A DNA stretch of 40,398 nt from assembly GCA_964554065.1 (NCBI GenBank), contig CAZKMQ010000002.1, positions 1 through 40,398 of the forward strand, in the 5' to 3' direction. The DNA is from CAZKMQ01 sp964554065 (lineage in GTDB: Bacteria > Patescibacteriota > Patescibacteriia > Magasanikbacterales > JBBTQS01). The position numbers and the translations under genes are program-made. Positions 29,596-38,970 of the stretch are shown here, piece by piece. Within the stretch, counting starts at the first letter, position 1. Each line of letters begins with the position of its first letter. The notes below the pieces were generated by a model. That model was given only the letters and a program-made list of their open reading frames with translations, was not told the origin of the DNA and did not search any database.

Positions 29596-31051
29596 AGAAA
29601 AAAAGTCTCGTCCTTGCATGTGGTTATTTTTTGTTTTCTTCGCGCTTATTGTAGGAGGTGGTTGGTATGGCTACTCTTTTGTAAAAGATGTTTACTCAGA
29701 TTTAAAAAAAGAAGTAGAGATCATATCTGAAGAAATTGGCGAGGGTAGGCTAGAGCAAATTACGCAGATCATGCCGTACTTTTTGGCGCAAGAACAAGAA
29801 CGCACTTTTCTTGTTTTGTTGCAAAATAATACTGAGTTACGTCCTACAGGAGGATTTGTGGGCGCGTATGGGATTTTAACTGTTGATCAAGGTGTAATAA
29901 CTGATTGGTTTGTTCAGGGTTCTGAAGTGCTTGATAATGCAGCCGATGAATCTGTATTAGGATCATCACCTGATCCATTGAAGAAATATATGGCTCAACC
30001 TGTTGCGTATTTTCGTGATGGTAATTGGTCACCAGATTTTCCAACTAGCGCGCAGAACATGCTTGAGCTTTATGATCTTGAAACAGGTGCGCCAAATAAT
30101 TTCGATGGTGTTATAGCTATAACACCCACAGTTCTAGAGGGTGTTATGACACATCTTGGAAGTATAACTGCAGATGGAGTTACTCTTAATGCAGAGAACT
30201 TTACTGAGCGACTTGAGTATGAGGTTGAATTTGGTTATGAACAGCGTGGTGATACTTTTGAAAATCGTAAAGAGTTAATGGGGGAAGTACTTGCAGTAAT
30301 TGTTGAGCGATTTCAGGAGAATTTTATTACGCTGTGGCCAGATATGCTTCGTGTTGCGCTAAAGAGTCTTGACACAAAGCAAATTCTTATGTATTCCAAT
30401 GATGCTGATGTACAAAAAACAATTGTTGCTCAGGATTGGGCTGGAAAAGTGAGTACATTGTCGCCTGAGGTGGATAGCTTCATGGTTGTTGATGCGAACC
30501 TTGCAAGTTTGAAAACCGATCACGCAATAGAACGTAGCTACACTCATCGTGTTTTTAAATCAGAAGAGTCAGGAGAGTGGGAAGGTGAACTGACTATTGA
30601 TTACAAGCATAATGGATCGTTTGATTGGCGAACTTCACGGTATCGAAGCTATACTCGTGTTCTTCTGCCAGAGGGTATCCGGTTTATAAGTGGAACTGGC
30701 GCACTTGTAAAAGATCGGAGTGTTGAACCTGCTGAATTCATCGTGAAAAAAAGTCCGCTTAATAGAACTGAAGTTGCTGGTTTCTTTGCTGTAGAGCCAG
30801 GAAAGACTCATAAGCTGGTGATTCGCTATGCTTTTTCAGATGTAATTGTTAGGTCGATTGATAATGGGTCGTACACATTATTTGTTCAAAAACAACCAGG
30901 CCTAATAGCGCCGCCATTGACGCTTGACCTTGACTTTGGTAAAACTATAACTACTGCCGATCCTTCTGAATCACAGGAGAATTGGGGCGATGACCGCTAT
31001 CAGTTCAGTACTGAACTTAATCAGGACATGAATTTCGCGGTGAACTTCTAG
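29585..31051 (+). CDS. DUF4012 membrane-anchored protein
   Basis: The 488-residue protein has one N-terminal membrane helix (LFFVFFALIVGGGWYGYSF) and a large extracytoplasmic part. The DUF4012 hallmarks are present: FLVLLQNNTELRPTGGFVGA, YFRDGNWSPDFPTSA and NNFDGVIAITPTVLEGVM. The family is common in Patescibacteria and some Gram-positives near glycosyltransferases; its biochemical function is unknown. The ATG at 29585 overlaps the GT2 gene by 11 bases, which supports joint expression. mreB follows after four bases. Confidence 0.9.
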   Translation: MPHKEKKSRPCMWLFFVFFALIVGGGWYGYSFVKDVYSDLKKEVEIISEEIGEGRLEQITQIMPYFLAQEQERTFLVLLQNNTELRPTGGFVGAYGILTVDQGVITDWFVQGSEVLDNAADESVLGSSPDPLKKYMAQPVAYFRDGNWSPDFPTSAQNMLELYDLETGAPNNFDGVIAITPTVLEGVMTHLGSITADGVTLNAENFTERLEYEVEFGYEQRGDTFENRKELMGEVLAVIVERFQENFITLWPDMLRVALKSLDTKQILMYSNDADVQKTIVAQDWAGKVSTLSPEVDSFMVVDANLASLKTDHAIERSYTHRVFKSEESGEWEGELTIDYKHNGSFDWRTSRYRSYTRVLLPEGIRFISGTGALVKDRSVEPAEFIVKKSPLNRTEVAGFFAVEPGKTHKLVIRYAFSDVIVRSIDNGSYTLFVQKQPGLIAPPLTLDLDFGKTITTADPSESQENWGDDRYQFSTELNQDMNFAVNF

Positions 31052-31055
31052 AGTT

Positions 31056-32063
31056 ATGTTTATCAAAAAGGTCGGAATCGACCTTGGTACAACTAATGTT
31101 CTGGTATACGTACCTAAGAGAGGGATCATTATCAATGAGCCCTCTGTTGTTGCTATATCAAAAGTTGATCGTAAAGTCTTAGCTGTTGGTAAAGAAGCAA
31201 AGGATATGATTGGGCGCACGCCGGATACTATTGTAGCTGAGCGACCACTTAAAGATGGCGTTATTGCTAATTATAGAACCACTGAAGCAATGTTGCGATA
31301 TTTTATTAACAAGGCGCTTGGAGGAGTACGATTGTTCCGTCCTGAAGTTATGGTTGCTGTGCCTGGTGGTATTACATCAACAGAGCGTCGTGCTGTTATT
31401 GATGCGACTATTGCAGCAGGAGCGCGTGCGGCATACATTATTAAGGAGCCGATTGTGGCAGCAATTGGTGCGGACATCCCGATTGGAAGTGCTTCAGGGA
31501 ACATGGTCGTGGACATTGGTGGAGGAACAGCAGAGATTGCAGTTATTTCTCTGGGTGGTATTGTAAGTAGTGGGAGCGTGCGTATTGGTGGAAATAAATT
31601 CGATAGTGCTATTGCCGAGTTCATTCGTCGTAAGTATGGGTTAGCAGTAGGTGAGCGCACTGCTGAGGATATTAAAATTCAAGTAGGGTCAGCTATGTAT
31701 TTAGACAAAAAATTAGACATGGATGTTCGTGGCCGAGATATGGTTAGTGGTTTGCCGCGTACTATCAATGTTAGTTCGCATGATGTAACTGATGCAGTTC
31801 AGCATGAGCTGCAGGGACTTATCGCTTCTATCAAAGAAGTGTTGCATGACACACCACCAGAGTTATCTGCTGATGTTATGGATAAAGGTATGATTATGTC
31901 TGGTGGGAGTTCTCAGTTGCGTAATCTTGACGAGCTTGTTGCACAAGCAACCGGCGTGCCTACATACTTGGCCGATGAGCCTCTTTTGTGTGTTGCTAAG
32001 GGAACAGGTATTGCACTTGAGAATCTTGAAAGTTACAAGCGAAGTATTCTTGCCACGCGATAA
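31056..32063 (+). CDS. mreB: Rod-shape-determining protein MreB
   Basis: MreB is the bacterial actin that guides cell-wall synthesis. The 335-residue length is normal. The ATP-site motifs are GIDLGTTNVLVYVP (phosphate 1), VVDIGGGTAEIAVISLGG (phosphate 2) and MSGGSSQLRNLDELVAQATG (adenosine). The end AKGTGIALENLE is typical. MreC and MreD are not next to it. Its place between the DUF4012 and GT4 genes fits a cell-envelope operon. Confidence 0.96.
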   Translation: MFIKKVGIDLGTTNVLVYVPKRGIIINEPSVVAISKVDRKVLAVGKEAKDMIGRTPDTIVAERPLKDGVIANYRTTEAMLRYFINKALGGVRLFRPEVMVAVPGGITSTERRAVIDATIAAGARAAYIIKEPIVAAIGADIPIGSASGNMVVDIGGGTAEIAVISLGGIVSSGSVRIGGNKFDSAIAEFIRRKYGLAVGERTAEDIKIQVGSAMYLDKKLDMDVRGRDMVSGLPRTINVSSHDVTDAVQHELQGLIASIKEVLHDTPPELSADVMDKGMIMSGGSSQLRNLDELVAQATGVPTYLADEPLLCVAKGTGIALENLESYKRSILATR

Positions 32064-32064
32064 T

Positions 32065-33174
32065 ATGAAGATTGGTATTGATGCATCACGAGCAAATACG
32101 GTGCAGAGGACAGGCGTTGAGAACTACGCTTTTTTTGTTATTCAAGAATTGAAGAAAATTATTTCAGTTGAGCATCAGGTGTTTTTGTATTCACGTGAGA
32201 AGCTTGAAGAGAAGATTGCTCAATTACCAGATCATTGGTCTTCAAATGTTTTGAAAACTCCAGGCAAAAAACTCTGGACACAGCTCAGGTTGTCGTGGGA
32301 AATGTTACGTCGACCAACTGATGTATTATTTGTTCCAGCACATGTTATGCCACTGATTCATCCGAAAAAAACTATTGCTGTAATTCATGACGTGGCTGCA
32401 CTTAGATTTCCAAAGAGTTATTCGTTGTTCGAGCGGTGGTATAATTGGTTCGCCACAAAGCTTGCAGTGAAGCGTGCATGGAAAATTGTAGTGCCGTCGC
32501 AGTTTACTAAAGATGAAATTCTTGAGTTGTTTCCAGTGGTGCGCGCGGAGAAAATTATTGTGGTTGCAGAAGGCTATGATCATATGCAATTTAATTTGGG
32601 CATTGACTCAACGGTATCTGCTCAAGTTCTCGTGCGGTTGGGTATTTCCAAGCCATATATCTTTTTTGTTGGAAGGCTTGAAGATAAAAAAAATATCGTG
32701 ACACTTGTGCGTGCGTATAATCATTTTCGAAAAAGAAATTACGCGCAACTTGTTCTTGGTGGTAAGCCAGGATATGGGTATGAGAAAATAAAACATGTGA
32801 TTGAGCAATCTCCATACAAAAAAGACATTATTGAACTTGGATTTGTAGCACAAGAAGATTTGCCTCATTTGTATGCCGGCGCTAAGGCCTTCTCCTTTGC
32901 AACCAAGTATGAGGGGTTTGGTATTCCTGTTCTTGAAGCACAGGCATGCGGTGCGCCGGCTATAATTCGCCGCGGCAGTGCATGTGCAGAAATTGGTGGC
33001 GCAGCTCAAGTAGGTGAGTCAGTTGAGGATTTGGCCGCGGCACTAGAAAATATTTTTAACCAGGAGCATCCCAAGATAACAAAAGTAGATCAATATTCTT
33101 GGCAACTTTGCGCTCAAAATATCGCCAATATTATATTGTCAAGTAGAAAAAACCACCAGCCCAGTTTGGATTGA
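32065..33174 (+). CDS. Glycosyltransferase family 4
   Basis: The 369-residue protein has the GT-B fold. MKIGIDASRANTVQRTGVEN starts the acceptor domain, with VIHDVAALRFPKSYS and KIVVPSQFTKDEI. The donor domain has YIFFVGRLEDKKNIVTLV, GFVAQEDLPHLYAGAKAF and the catalytic EGFGIPVLEAQACG. It probably transfers a mannose-like sugar from a nucleotide donor on the cytoplasmic face. The ATG sits two bases after the mreB stop. It ends at the terminator shared with the opposite-strand gene. Confidence 0.9.
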   Translation: MKIGIDASRANTVQRTGVENYAFFVIQELKKIISVEHQVFLYSREKLEEKIAQLPDHWSSNVLKTPGKKLWTQLRLSWEMLRRPTDVLFVPAHVMPLIHPKKTIAVIHDVAALRFPKSYSLFERWYNWFATKLAVKRAWKIVVPSQFTKDEILELFPVVRAEKIIVVAEGYDHMQFNLGIDSTVSAQVLVRLGISKPYIFFVGRLEDKKNIVTLVRAYNHFRKRNYAQLVLGGKPGYGYEKIKHVIEQSPYKKDIIELGFVAQEDLPHLYAGAKAFSFATKYEGFGIPVLEAQACGAPAIIRRGSACAEIGGAAQVGESVEDLAAALENIFNQEHPKITKVDQYSWQLCAQNIANIILSSRKNHQPSLD

Positions 33175-33183
33175 TGGTTTTTT
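33147..33183. terminator. Terminator between the GT4 gene and the four-CxxC gene
   Basis: A 16-position stem has A6 and T6 at its ends and a five-base loop. G-U pairs make it better on the minus strand (one mismatch) than on the plus strand, but both strands carry a T6 tract. Confidence 0.8.
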
Positions 33184-33200
33184 GTATAGCGCGTCGTCAA

Positions 33201-33761
33201 CTACTGTATTTCAGCAAGTTGTTCTGCGATGCGCTGTTGGGTACTTTCCAGTACCACACTGTTGGTGTCGCAGTGATAGCATTCCCATGCTGAGCCGTTA
33301 AGCACCAAAGGGAAACTGCTGCATTTGTCGCAGGTCATTTCACGTTGGTCAATACCAAAGCCACACCAGCTACACTGCAATTGAAATGGCCGTTCAAGGT
33401 TTTGAACACGTTTGAGTGTTTTGGGGATCATTTTACAGACTAGGCATCTGAATCCGCCGTCCTTTGTCTTTGCGTGCAGTTCGCCGATGAATTGCGTTAG
33501 AAGAGCTATGATTTCAGGTGCAACCACAGGTTGCTTAGTTGTCAGAGGGTGAAGAGCTCGATGGAGCTTGTCCACAACCGAAGGAATTGACTGCTCTGGA
33601 ATTTCGGTTTTGCGTGCAAGCCTTACTAGTGACTCAATTCCACACCGCGCTACAAGCATTGCCGCGTGGTCTTGAGTGCTGCGAATATGTTGTGGAATTT
33701 CACTGATTTGTTCTCGGAGAATTTCAACCAGTGAAATGTGGAACTTTTGCAGATCTGGCAT
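33201..33761 (-). CDS. Hypothetical protein with four CxxC knuckles
   Basis: The 186-residue protein has an alpha-helical N-terminal 100 residues and then four CxxC pairs: C106/C109, C130/C133, C144/C147 and C161/C164. They are likely two zinc ribbons: FRCLVCK with QCSWCG, and TCDKCSS with ECYHCD. I recognise no named family. The start at 33761 is preferred because GGAG lies six bases upstream; the in-frame ATG at 33773 would follow the predicted transcription start by about ten bases with no ribosome-binding site. Its consensus promoter faces and overlaps that of holB. As with the other zinc proteins here, nucleic-acid or protein binding is the likely role (inference). Confidence 0.72.
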   Translation of the reverse strand: MPDLQKFHISLVEILREQISEIPQHIRSTQDHAAMLVARCGIESLVRLARKTEIPEQSIPSVVDKLHRALHPLTTKQPVVAPEIIALLTQFIGELHAKTKDGGFRCLVCKMIPKTLKRVQNLERPFQLQCSWCGFGIDQREMTCDKCSSFPLVLNGSAWECYHCDTNSVVLESTQQRIAEQLAEIQ

Positions 33762-33788
33762 TTTGTTCTCCATTTATGATCTGGGAAA

Positions 33789-33817
33789 ATCATAGTGTGT
33801 ATTCTTTCAATTGTCAA
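33789..33817 (-). promoter_or_regulatory. Promoter of the four-CxxC gene
   Basis: On the minus strand TTGACA (33812-33817), 17 bases, TATGAT (33789-33794). There is no TGn here. A TAAAAT at 33825-33830 on the plus strand, preceded by TGC, could be the divergent holB -10. Confidence 0.75.
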
Positions 33818-33844
33818 GTTTGTGCTAAAATACAACCAAATCCT

Positions 33845-34762
33845 ATGATTACATTCTCATTTCTTGATTTAAAAAAACACCTCACTGAAGCATGGAATAA
33901 CGGCACTATTAACCATGCTTATTGTATTTCTGGGCCAAAAGGTGTTGGGAAGCAGCTTCTTATAGAAAAATGTATGGAACAGTGGTTTCCAAATAAAGCC
34001 ACAGCTGTTGGAAGTGTTTTTACAATTTCTCCACTTGAAGGCAAAAAAGATATTGCTATTGAACAAGTTCGAAGTATTCGGTCGTTATTAGTTGGTGGGA
34101 GTTTGTTTAGCAGTAAGCGAATAATTATTATAAAACCTGCTGATAAGATGAGTGCTGCTGCAGCAAATGGATTGCTTAAGATTCTAGAAGAGGCGCCACG
34201 TGACACCACTTTTTTCCTGTTAGCTGATACATGGCAAAATTTGCCGCAGACAATTCTTTCTCGATGTCAGCGATTTAGTTTGAGTCCAAGTACGAAAGAA
34301 ATGATGGCAGAGGTTTTGCAGATTGGTATAGAAGAAGATGTGGTTAGAAATAATTTTGGCCTATTGGGCAATGCACATATGCAGCTCAATGATCCGGAAC
34401 TACTATTACAACACCAAGAGGATTCTGATCTTTTATATCAATTATTTGCAACGCCTATTCATCTGCAGCGCGAGAAGATTAAGCCTTTTTTGGGTGATAA
34501 AAAGGATCACACTGCGCAAAGGAGGCGCATTGCGCAACTATTTAACACTTGGCAGTGCTGCACTGGAAATGTGATGGAACAGTTGGTAAGACCAGAAAGC
34601 CAGGATGATAATTTTTCCTATGTGCAGGAAAAGGGTGTGACTACTAAGCAGCTTGTAGAAACACAACGTGTACTTACACAGGCAAATCATGATATCATGC
34701 ATAATATCCATCCAAAACTTATTTTTGAAAACATAATGATAACGCTGTATGGCAAACAATAA
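33845..34762 (+). CDS. holB: DNA polymerase III delta-prime subunit
   Basis: Delta-prime is the non-motor AAA+ subunit of the clamp loader. The 305-residue protein has GPKGVGKQLLIEKC at about 30-43 and IEQVRSIRSLLVGG. RIIIIKPADKMSAAAANGLLKILEEAP and the SRCQRF sensor (SRC motif) near residue 139 are also clear. It lacks the four-cysteine zinc module typical of E. coli HolB. The C-terminal third is poorly conserved. The ATG at 33845 begins the conserved region; an extended frame from 33731 is implausible. Its end overlaps the BNR lipoprotein gene by 14 bases. Confidence 0.85.
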   Translation: MITFSFLDLKKHLTEAWNNGTINHAYCISGPKGVGKQLLIEKCMEQWFPNKATAVGSVFTISPLEGKKDIAIEQVRSIRSLLVGGSLFSSKRIIIIKPADKMSAAAANGLLKILEEAPRDTTFFLLADTWQNLPQTILSRCQRFSLSPSTKEMMAEVLQIGIEEDVVRNNFGLLGNAHMQLNDPELLLQHQEDSDLLYQLFATPIHLQREKIKPFLGDKKDHTAQRRRIAQLFNTWQCCTGNVMEQLVRPESQDDNFSYVQEKGVTTKQLVETQRVLTQANHDIMHNIHPKLIFENIMITLYGKQ

Positions 34763-35828
34763 ATCATTTTACAAATCAGCACTGCTGACGTTCGGCATTG
34801 TACTTCTTGGTGCAAGTTGTGGCGGTGGCGGTGGTGCACAAGATCGTGGTGTATATCGCAGTCCTGATCAAGGCGAGACCTGGGTTTCAACCTCAGCTAT
34901 CTTGACAACAACTGCTCAACAAGGATCACTGGCTGCTGAAGTTGATATTTTGAAATTGGTTCCTGACCCGCAAGATCCACTTATTATGTATGCTGCAACA
35001 CGAGCGCATGGGATTTGGTTTACATATGATGGTGGAAAGTCTTGGAATAGGCCTCGAGATGTTGAGTTTCATACTGCGCGAGTAAATGACATTTCCATTA
35101 ATCCTAACAGTACCTGTCAGCTGTATGCTGCAGTACAGAATACTGTGCAAAAGAGTGACACATGCGGACGAACTTGGAACGGTGTATATAAGAAGGAGGG
35201 TGGTTCAAATAGTAAGTCTGAAACAATTACTTCAGTAGTGATTAATCCTGGGCGTTCAAATGAAATTGTTTTGGGTACATCATCTGGAGCGGTTTTGAGA
35301 AGTATTGACAGTGGTTCAAGCTGGGCGTCGCTTAATCGGTTTGATGATTCAATCAAGCAGGTCATGATTAACCCATCAATTAAGGACACATTCTATGCGG
35401 CAACTGCTGAAGAGGGATTTTTCCGCAGTACAGATGCAGGAGCAACATGGATTAATGTTTCACCAGATGATCGTGACTTTAGAGGGGCTGATGAGTATAG
35501 CTATGGTGTATTTGACACTACAAAAGCAAACACATTGGTTATTGCAACAAAATATGGATTGTTCCGCAGTGAAGATGGGGGAGATAGTTGGTCACCAATG
35601 CCATTAGTTACTGCTCCTGGCGAGGCACTTATCTTTTCCTTGGCAATTAGTCCAACAAATCCTAATCATATTTACTACGGCACACTCAATGCCTTCTATC
35701 GGAGTTTAAACGGTGGTAAAACATGGGAAACCAAGCGTATTCCAACAAATAACGCAGTGACCGCTCTACTCGTTGACAAACAGGACCCAAACGTGGTGTA
35801 CTTGGGAGCGACATCACTAGCACGATAA
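34749..35828 (+). CDS. BNR-repeat beta-propeller lipoprotein
   Basis: The 359-residue protein has a lipoprotein signal with lipobox LLGASC (Cys24) followed by a Gly-rich spacer. It then has about seven repeats of the S-x-D-x-G-x-x-W type: SPDQGETW, TYDGGKSW, SIDSGSSW, STDAGATW, SEDGGDSW and SLNGGKTW among them. This is the sialidase/VPS10/Ycf48-like propeller. It should be anchored to the outer face of the membrane. Sialidase catalytic residues are not evident, so a binding or assembly role is more likely. Confidence 0.85.
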   Translation: MANNKSFYKSALLTFGIVLLGASCGGGGGAQDRGVYRSPDQGETWVSTSAILTTTAQQGSLAAEVDILKLVPDPQDPLIMYAATRAHGIWFTYDGGKSWNRPRDVEFHTARVNDISINPNSTCQLYAAVQNTVQKSDTCGRTWNGVYKKEGGSNSKSETITSVVINPGRSNEIVLGTSSGAVLRSIDSGSSWASLNRFDDSIKQVMINPSIKDTFYAATAEEGFFRSTDAGATWINVSPDDRDFRGADEYSYGVFDTTKANTLVIATKYGLFRSEDGGDSWSPMPLVTAPGEALIFSLAISPTNPNHIYYGTLNAFYRSLNGGKTWETKRIPTNNAVTALLVDKQDPNVVYLGATSLAR

Positions 35829-35830
35829 TT

Positions 35831-36382
35831 ATGGCATTATTACAAACGGCGAAGGAGGAGGTTGATGCTGCTTTAGCGCATTTAAAAACCGAATTAGCCA
35901 GTATACGCACAGGGCGCGCAAACCCTATGCTTGTTGAAGATATTTCGGTTGTTGCATATGATATGAAGCAGCCAATGAAAAATGTTGCAACTATAACCAC
36001 CCCAGATCCTAAGACTATTATGATTGCGCCATGGGATAAAGGTGTGCTTGGTGAAATTGAAAAGGCGATAACCAGCGCTAAGATAGGCTTGAATCCAGTG
36101 AACGATGGTAATGTAGTACGAGTTCCTATTCCGGCTTTGACAGAGGAGACGCGTAAGGAGCTTGTGAAGACAGTGAAACAACGTCTTGAGAACGTGCGCA
36201 TCCGTATTCGCAAAAGTCGTGATGATGTTCGCGGGAAGATTTCAGCTCAAGAGAAAAGCGGTGAGATTACTGAGGATCAAAAGTTCGCAGATCAAGCCAA
36301 GCTTGATGATATTGTGAAAGAAGCTAATGCAACAATTGAAACAATGGGTAAGGAAAAAGAAAAAGAAATTATGACCGTATAA
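35831..36382 (+). CDS. frr: Ribosome recycling factor
   Basis: RRF splits post-termination ribosomes together with EF-G. The 183-residue length is normal. The motifs ASIRTGRANPMLVEDISV, IAPWDKGVLGEIEKAI and NPVNDGNVVRVPIPALTEE are unmistakable, followed by the long helical ending. It lies two bases after the preceding stop, with no Shine-Dalgarno site, and is followed by glyS after one base. Confidence 0.97.
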   Translation: MALLQTAKEEVDAALAHLKTELASIRTGRANPMLVEDISVVAYDMKQPMKNVATITTPDPKTIMIAPWDKGVLGEIEKAITSAKIGLNPVNDGNVVRVPIPALTEETRKELVKTVKQRLENVRIRIRKSRDDVRGKISAQEKSGEITEDQKFADQAKLDDIVKEANATIETMGKEKEKEIMTV

Positions 36383-36383
36383 T

Positions 36384-37691
36384 ATGGCAGACGAAAAAAA
36401 CCTCATGGACAATGTAACTAACTTGGCAAAGACTCGGGGGTTTATCTTCCCGGGTAGTGATATTTATGGGGGTCTTGCTAATAGTTGGGATTATGGTCCG
36501 CTAGGCTCACAATTAAAAAGTAATATTAAGGCTGCATGGTGGAAGCACTTTGTAACTGGTCGTGGTGACATGGTAGGTTTGGACCCTGCTATAATAATGA
36601 ACCCAAAAGTCTGGGAAGCAAGTGGGCATGTTGGTGGTTTTAGCGATCCATTAGTCGAATGTAAGGAATGTCATAAGAGGTTTCGTGCTGATCATTTGGA
36701 TGATGTGACAAAGTGCTCTGATTGTGGCGGAGATATGACAGAAGAAAAAGAATTTAATCTATTGTTTAAAACTTTTCTTGGTGCTTCAGAAGAAACCGCA
36801 AATGTTGCGTACTTGCGTGGAGAAATAGCGCAGGGTATGTTTGTGAATTTGAAAAATGTTATCCAGACCACACGTCGTAAGTTGCCATTTGGTATTGCGG
36901 CAATTGGTAAGGCATTTCGTAATGAAATTACAACCGGACAATTTCTATTTCGCGTGCGAGAGTTTGAGATTATGGAGCTGGAGTATTTTGTTAAGGAGTC
37001 TGAATGGGAGCAGCACTTTGATAAATGGCTTGAGCACATGAAATTATGGCTCAGCAATTGCGGTGTTGATGAAAGCAAGTTGTTCTTTCATGATTTGCAG
37101 GGTAATGATTTGGCACATTATTCCAAGAAAACAATCGACATTGAATATGATTTTCCTTTTGGTCGCAAAGAATTGTATGGCTTGGCGTATCGCGGGGATT
37201 ATGATTTGAAAAAGCATCAAGAACATTCTGGTCAAGATTTGCAATATCAAGACCCATTGACAAAAGAGAAATTTTTGCCTCATGTGGTTGAACCGAGTAT
37301 GGGGTTAGAGCGAACATTCTTGGCGATTTTACTTTCTGCATATACTGAGGAGAGTGTTGGTGAAGATATGCGAGTTGTTATGAAATTTCCAAAGCATTTG
37401 GCGCCAGTACAGGTTGCGGTGTTGCCACTTTCTAAGAAAGATGAGTTGTTGGGGCCTGCAAGTGAGATTGCAGATAGTTTGCGAAAGGATTTTCTTGTGG
37501 ACTTTGATGTAACTCAATCAATTGGAAAGCGGTATCGTCGTCAAGATGAGATTGGAACACCATATTGTGTTACGGTTGATTTTGACTCACTCGAAGATAA
37601 GCAGGTTACAGTTCGTGACAGAGATACTATGGAGCAAGAACGAATTGGAATTAGCGACCTGAGTGATTATTTGAAGAACAAGTTTGCGTAG
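36384..37691 (+). CDS. glyS: Glycyl-tRNA synthetase, dimeric (alpha2) type
   Basis: This 435-residue protein charges tRNA-Gly. It is the single-chain dimeric class IIa enzyme, not the bacterial alpha2-beta2 form. GFIFPGSDIYGGLANSWDYGPLG is the opening signature (positions 13-35). A four-cysteine zinc insert lies at CKECHKRF...CSDC. Motif 2 is FRNEITTGQFLFRVREFE and motif 3 is VEPSMGLERTFLAILL. The anticodon-binding domain begins near KHLAPVQVAVLPL. The ATG follows the frr stop by one base. Confidence 0.97.
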   Translation: MADEKNLMDNVTNLAKTRGFIFPGSDIYGGLANSWDYGPLGSQLKSNIKAAWWKHFVTGRGDMVGLDPAIIMNPKVWEASGHVGGFSDPLVECKECHKRFRADHLDDVTKCSDCGGDMTEEKEFNLLFKTFLGASEETANVAYLRGEIAQGMFVNLKNVIQTTRRKLPFGIAAIGKAFRNEITTGQFLFRVREFEIMELEYFVKESEWEQHFDKWLEHMKLWLSNCGVDESKLFFHDLQGNDLAHYSKKTIDIEYDFPFGRKELYGLAYRGDYDLKKHQEHSGQDLQYQDPLTKEKFLPHVVEPSMGLERTFLAILLSAYTEESVGEDMRVVMKFPKHLAPVQVAVLPLSKKDELLGPASEIADSLRKDFLVDFDVTQSIGKRYRRQDEIGTPYCVTVDFDSLEDKQVTVRDRDTMEQERIGISDLSDYLKNKFA

Positions 37692-37692
37692 T

Positions 37693-38964
37693 ATGCATAC
37701 CAAATATCAAAAGAAAAAATTAAAGAATGGCGCGACTTTGGTTGCAATGCCGCAAGAGCATACATCGTCAGTGACAATCTTTGTTGGTTTTCCGGTTGGA
37801 TCTCGCTTTGAAGATGCGCGTATTAATGGTACTTCACACTTTATTGAGCACATGATGTTCAAAGGAACAGAGCGTCGACCACATACAAAAGATATTACTA
37901 CGGAGATTGATGCTGCAGGTGCACAGTGGAATGCATTTACAAGTAAAGAGTGGACAGTCTATTACATTAAGATTGATAGTTCGCGCCTTGAAGATGCAGC
38001 AGACTTGATTGAAGACATGCTGTTTCATAGTAAGTTTGAAAATGATGAGTTTCAGCGTGAAAAAGGCGTGATTAATGAAGAGCTTCGCATGTATGAGGAT
38101 ACGCCAGCGCGTGATGTTCAAGAAGAGTTCGAGCTTATTATGCATGAAGGATCACCGCTTTCGTACAAGATTGGTGGTACACCAGAAATTATTAATGCGC
38201 TCACGCGTGATGATTTGGTGAACTATCGTGACAAATTTTATCATCATGACAAAATGGTTGTTGGTGTTTCTGGTCATTACAGCGAAGATCAATTAGCCAA
38301 AGTAGAGACGATTTTTGAAAAAGGAGAGAAGAAAGGTGGTACACCAGAGATGTTGACTTCACAAGCAGCCGATGCAAAGGACATTGTGCGATTGAAATAT
38401 AAGAAAACAGATCAGGTGCACATTGCTTTAGGATTCCCGGCGTTTAAGCGTGGAGACGATCGATTGCCAGCGCTTTCATTATTGCAAGTGATCATGGGTG
38501 GTTCAATGAGTTCACGATTGTTTATTGAAATTCGTGAAAGGCGCGGCCTAGCTTATAGAGTGCGGACAGATATTGAGGTGTACCATGATACCGGTAATAC
38601 TTATGTGCATGCTGGGTTGCATACTGAGCGTATTGATCAGGCACTTGAAGTATTGGTTGCGGAGCTAAAGAAAGTAGCAGCAAATGGCGTAACTGAACAA
38701 GAGCTTGAACACGCTAAGGGGAATGTACGAGGATCAATGATTTTGGCGCTTGAGGATTCAGCAACTGTAGCGCAGTTTTTTGTTGAGCAAGAGCTTCTTG
38801 CGCCGGAGACATTCACGCCTGAGCAGAAGTTAGCTAAGATCGATGCAGTTACACTTTCAGATATTCAGGAAGTGGCTAAAGAGGTTTTTGATTTTACAAA
38901 AGCCAAGCTTGCAGTCATTGGGCCGTTTGATGATCCAAAGCGGTTTGAGAAATTTTTGAATTAA
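37693..38964 (+). CDS. M16 family zinc metallopeptidase
   Basis: The 423-residue protein has the inverted zinc motif HFIEH in NGTSHFIEHMMFKG, with the downstream zinc-ligand glutamate region GVINEELRMYEDTP. In the second half RRGLAYRVRTDIEV matches the conserved R/Y substrate pocket of mitochondrial processing peptidase relatives. It is a two-domain half-pitrilysin likely acting as a dimer in protein or peptide processing. The start at 37693 is two bases after the glyS stop. Confidence 0.9.
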   Translation: MHTKYQKKKLKNGATLVAMPQEHTSSVTIFVGFPVGSRFEDARINGTSHFIEHMMFKGTERRPHTKDITTEIDAAGAQWNAFTSKEWTVYYIKIDSSRLEDAADLIEDMLFHSKFENDEFQREKGVINEELRMYEDTPARDVQEEFELIMHEGSPLSYKIGGTPEIINALTRDDLVNYRDKFYHHDKMVVGVSGHYSEDQLAKVETIFEKGEKKGGTPEMLTSQAADAKDIVRLKYKKTDQVHIALGFPAFKRGDDRLPALSLLQVIMGGSMSSRLFIEIRERRGLAYRVRTDIEVYHDTGNTYVHAGLHTERIDQALEVLVAELKKVAANGVTEQELEHAKGNVRGSMILALEDSATVAQFFVEQELLAPETFTPEQKLAKIDAVTLSDIQEVAKEVFDFTKAKLAVIGPFDDPKRFEKFLN

Positions 38965-38970
38965 AATTAT

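Noticed and set aside
33731..33844. N-terminal extension of HolB
   Set aside because: It would overlap the divergent gene's start and promoter and adds no conserved residues.
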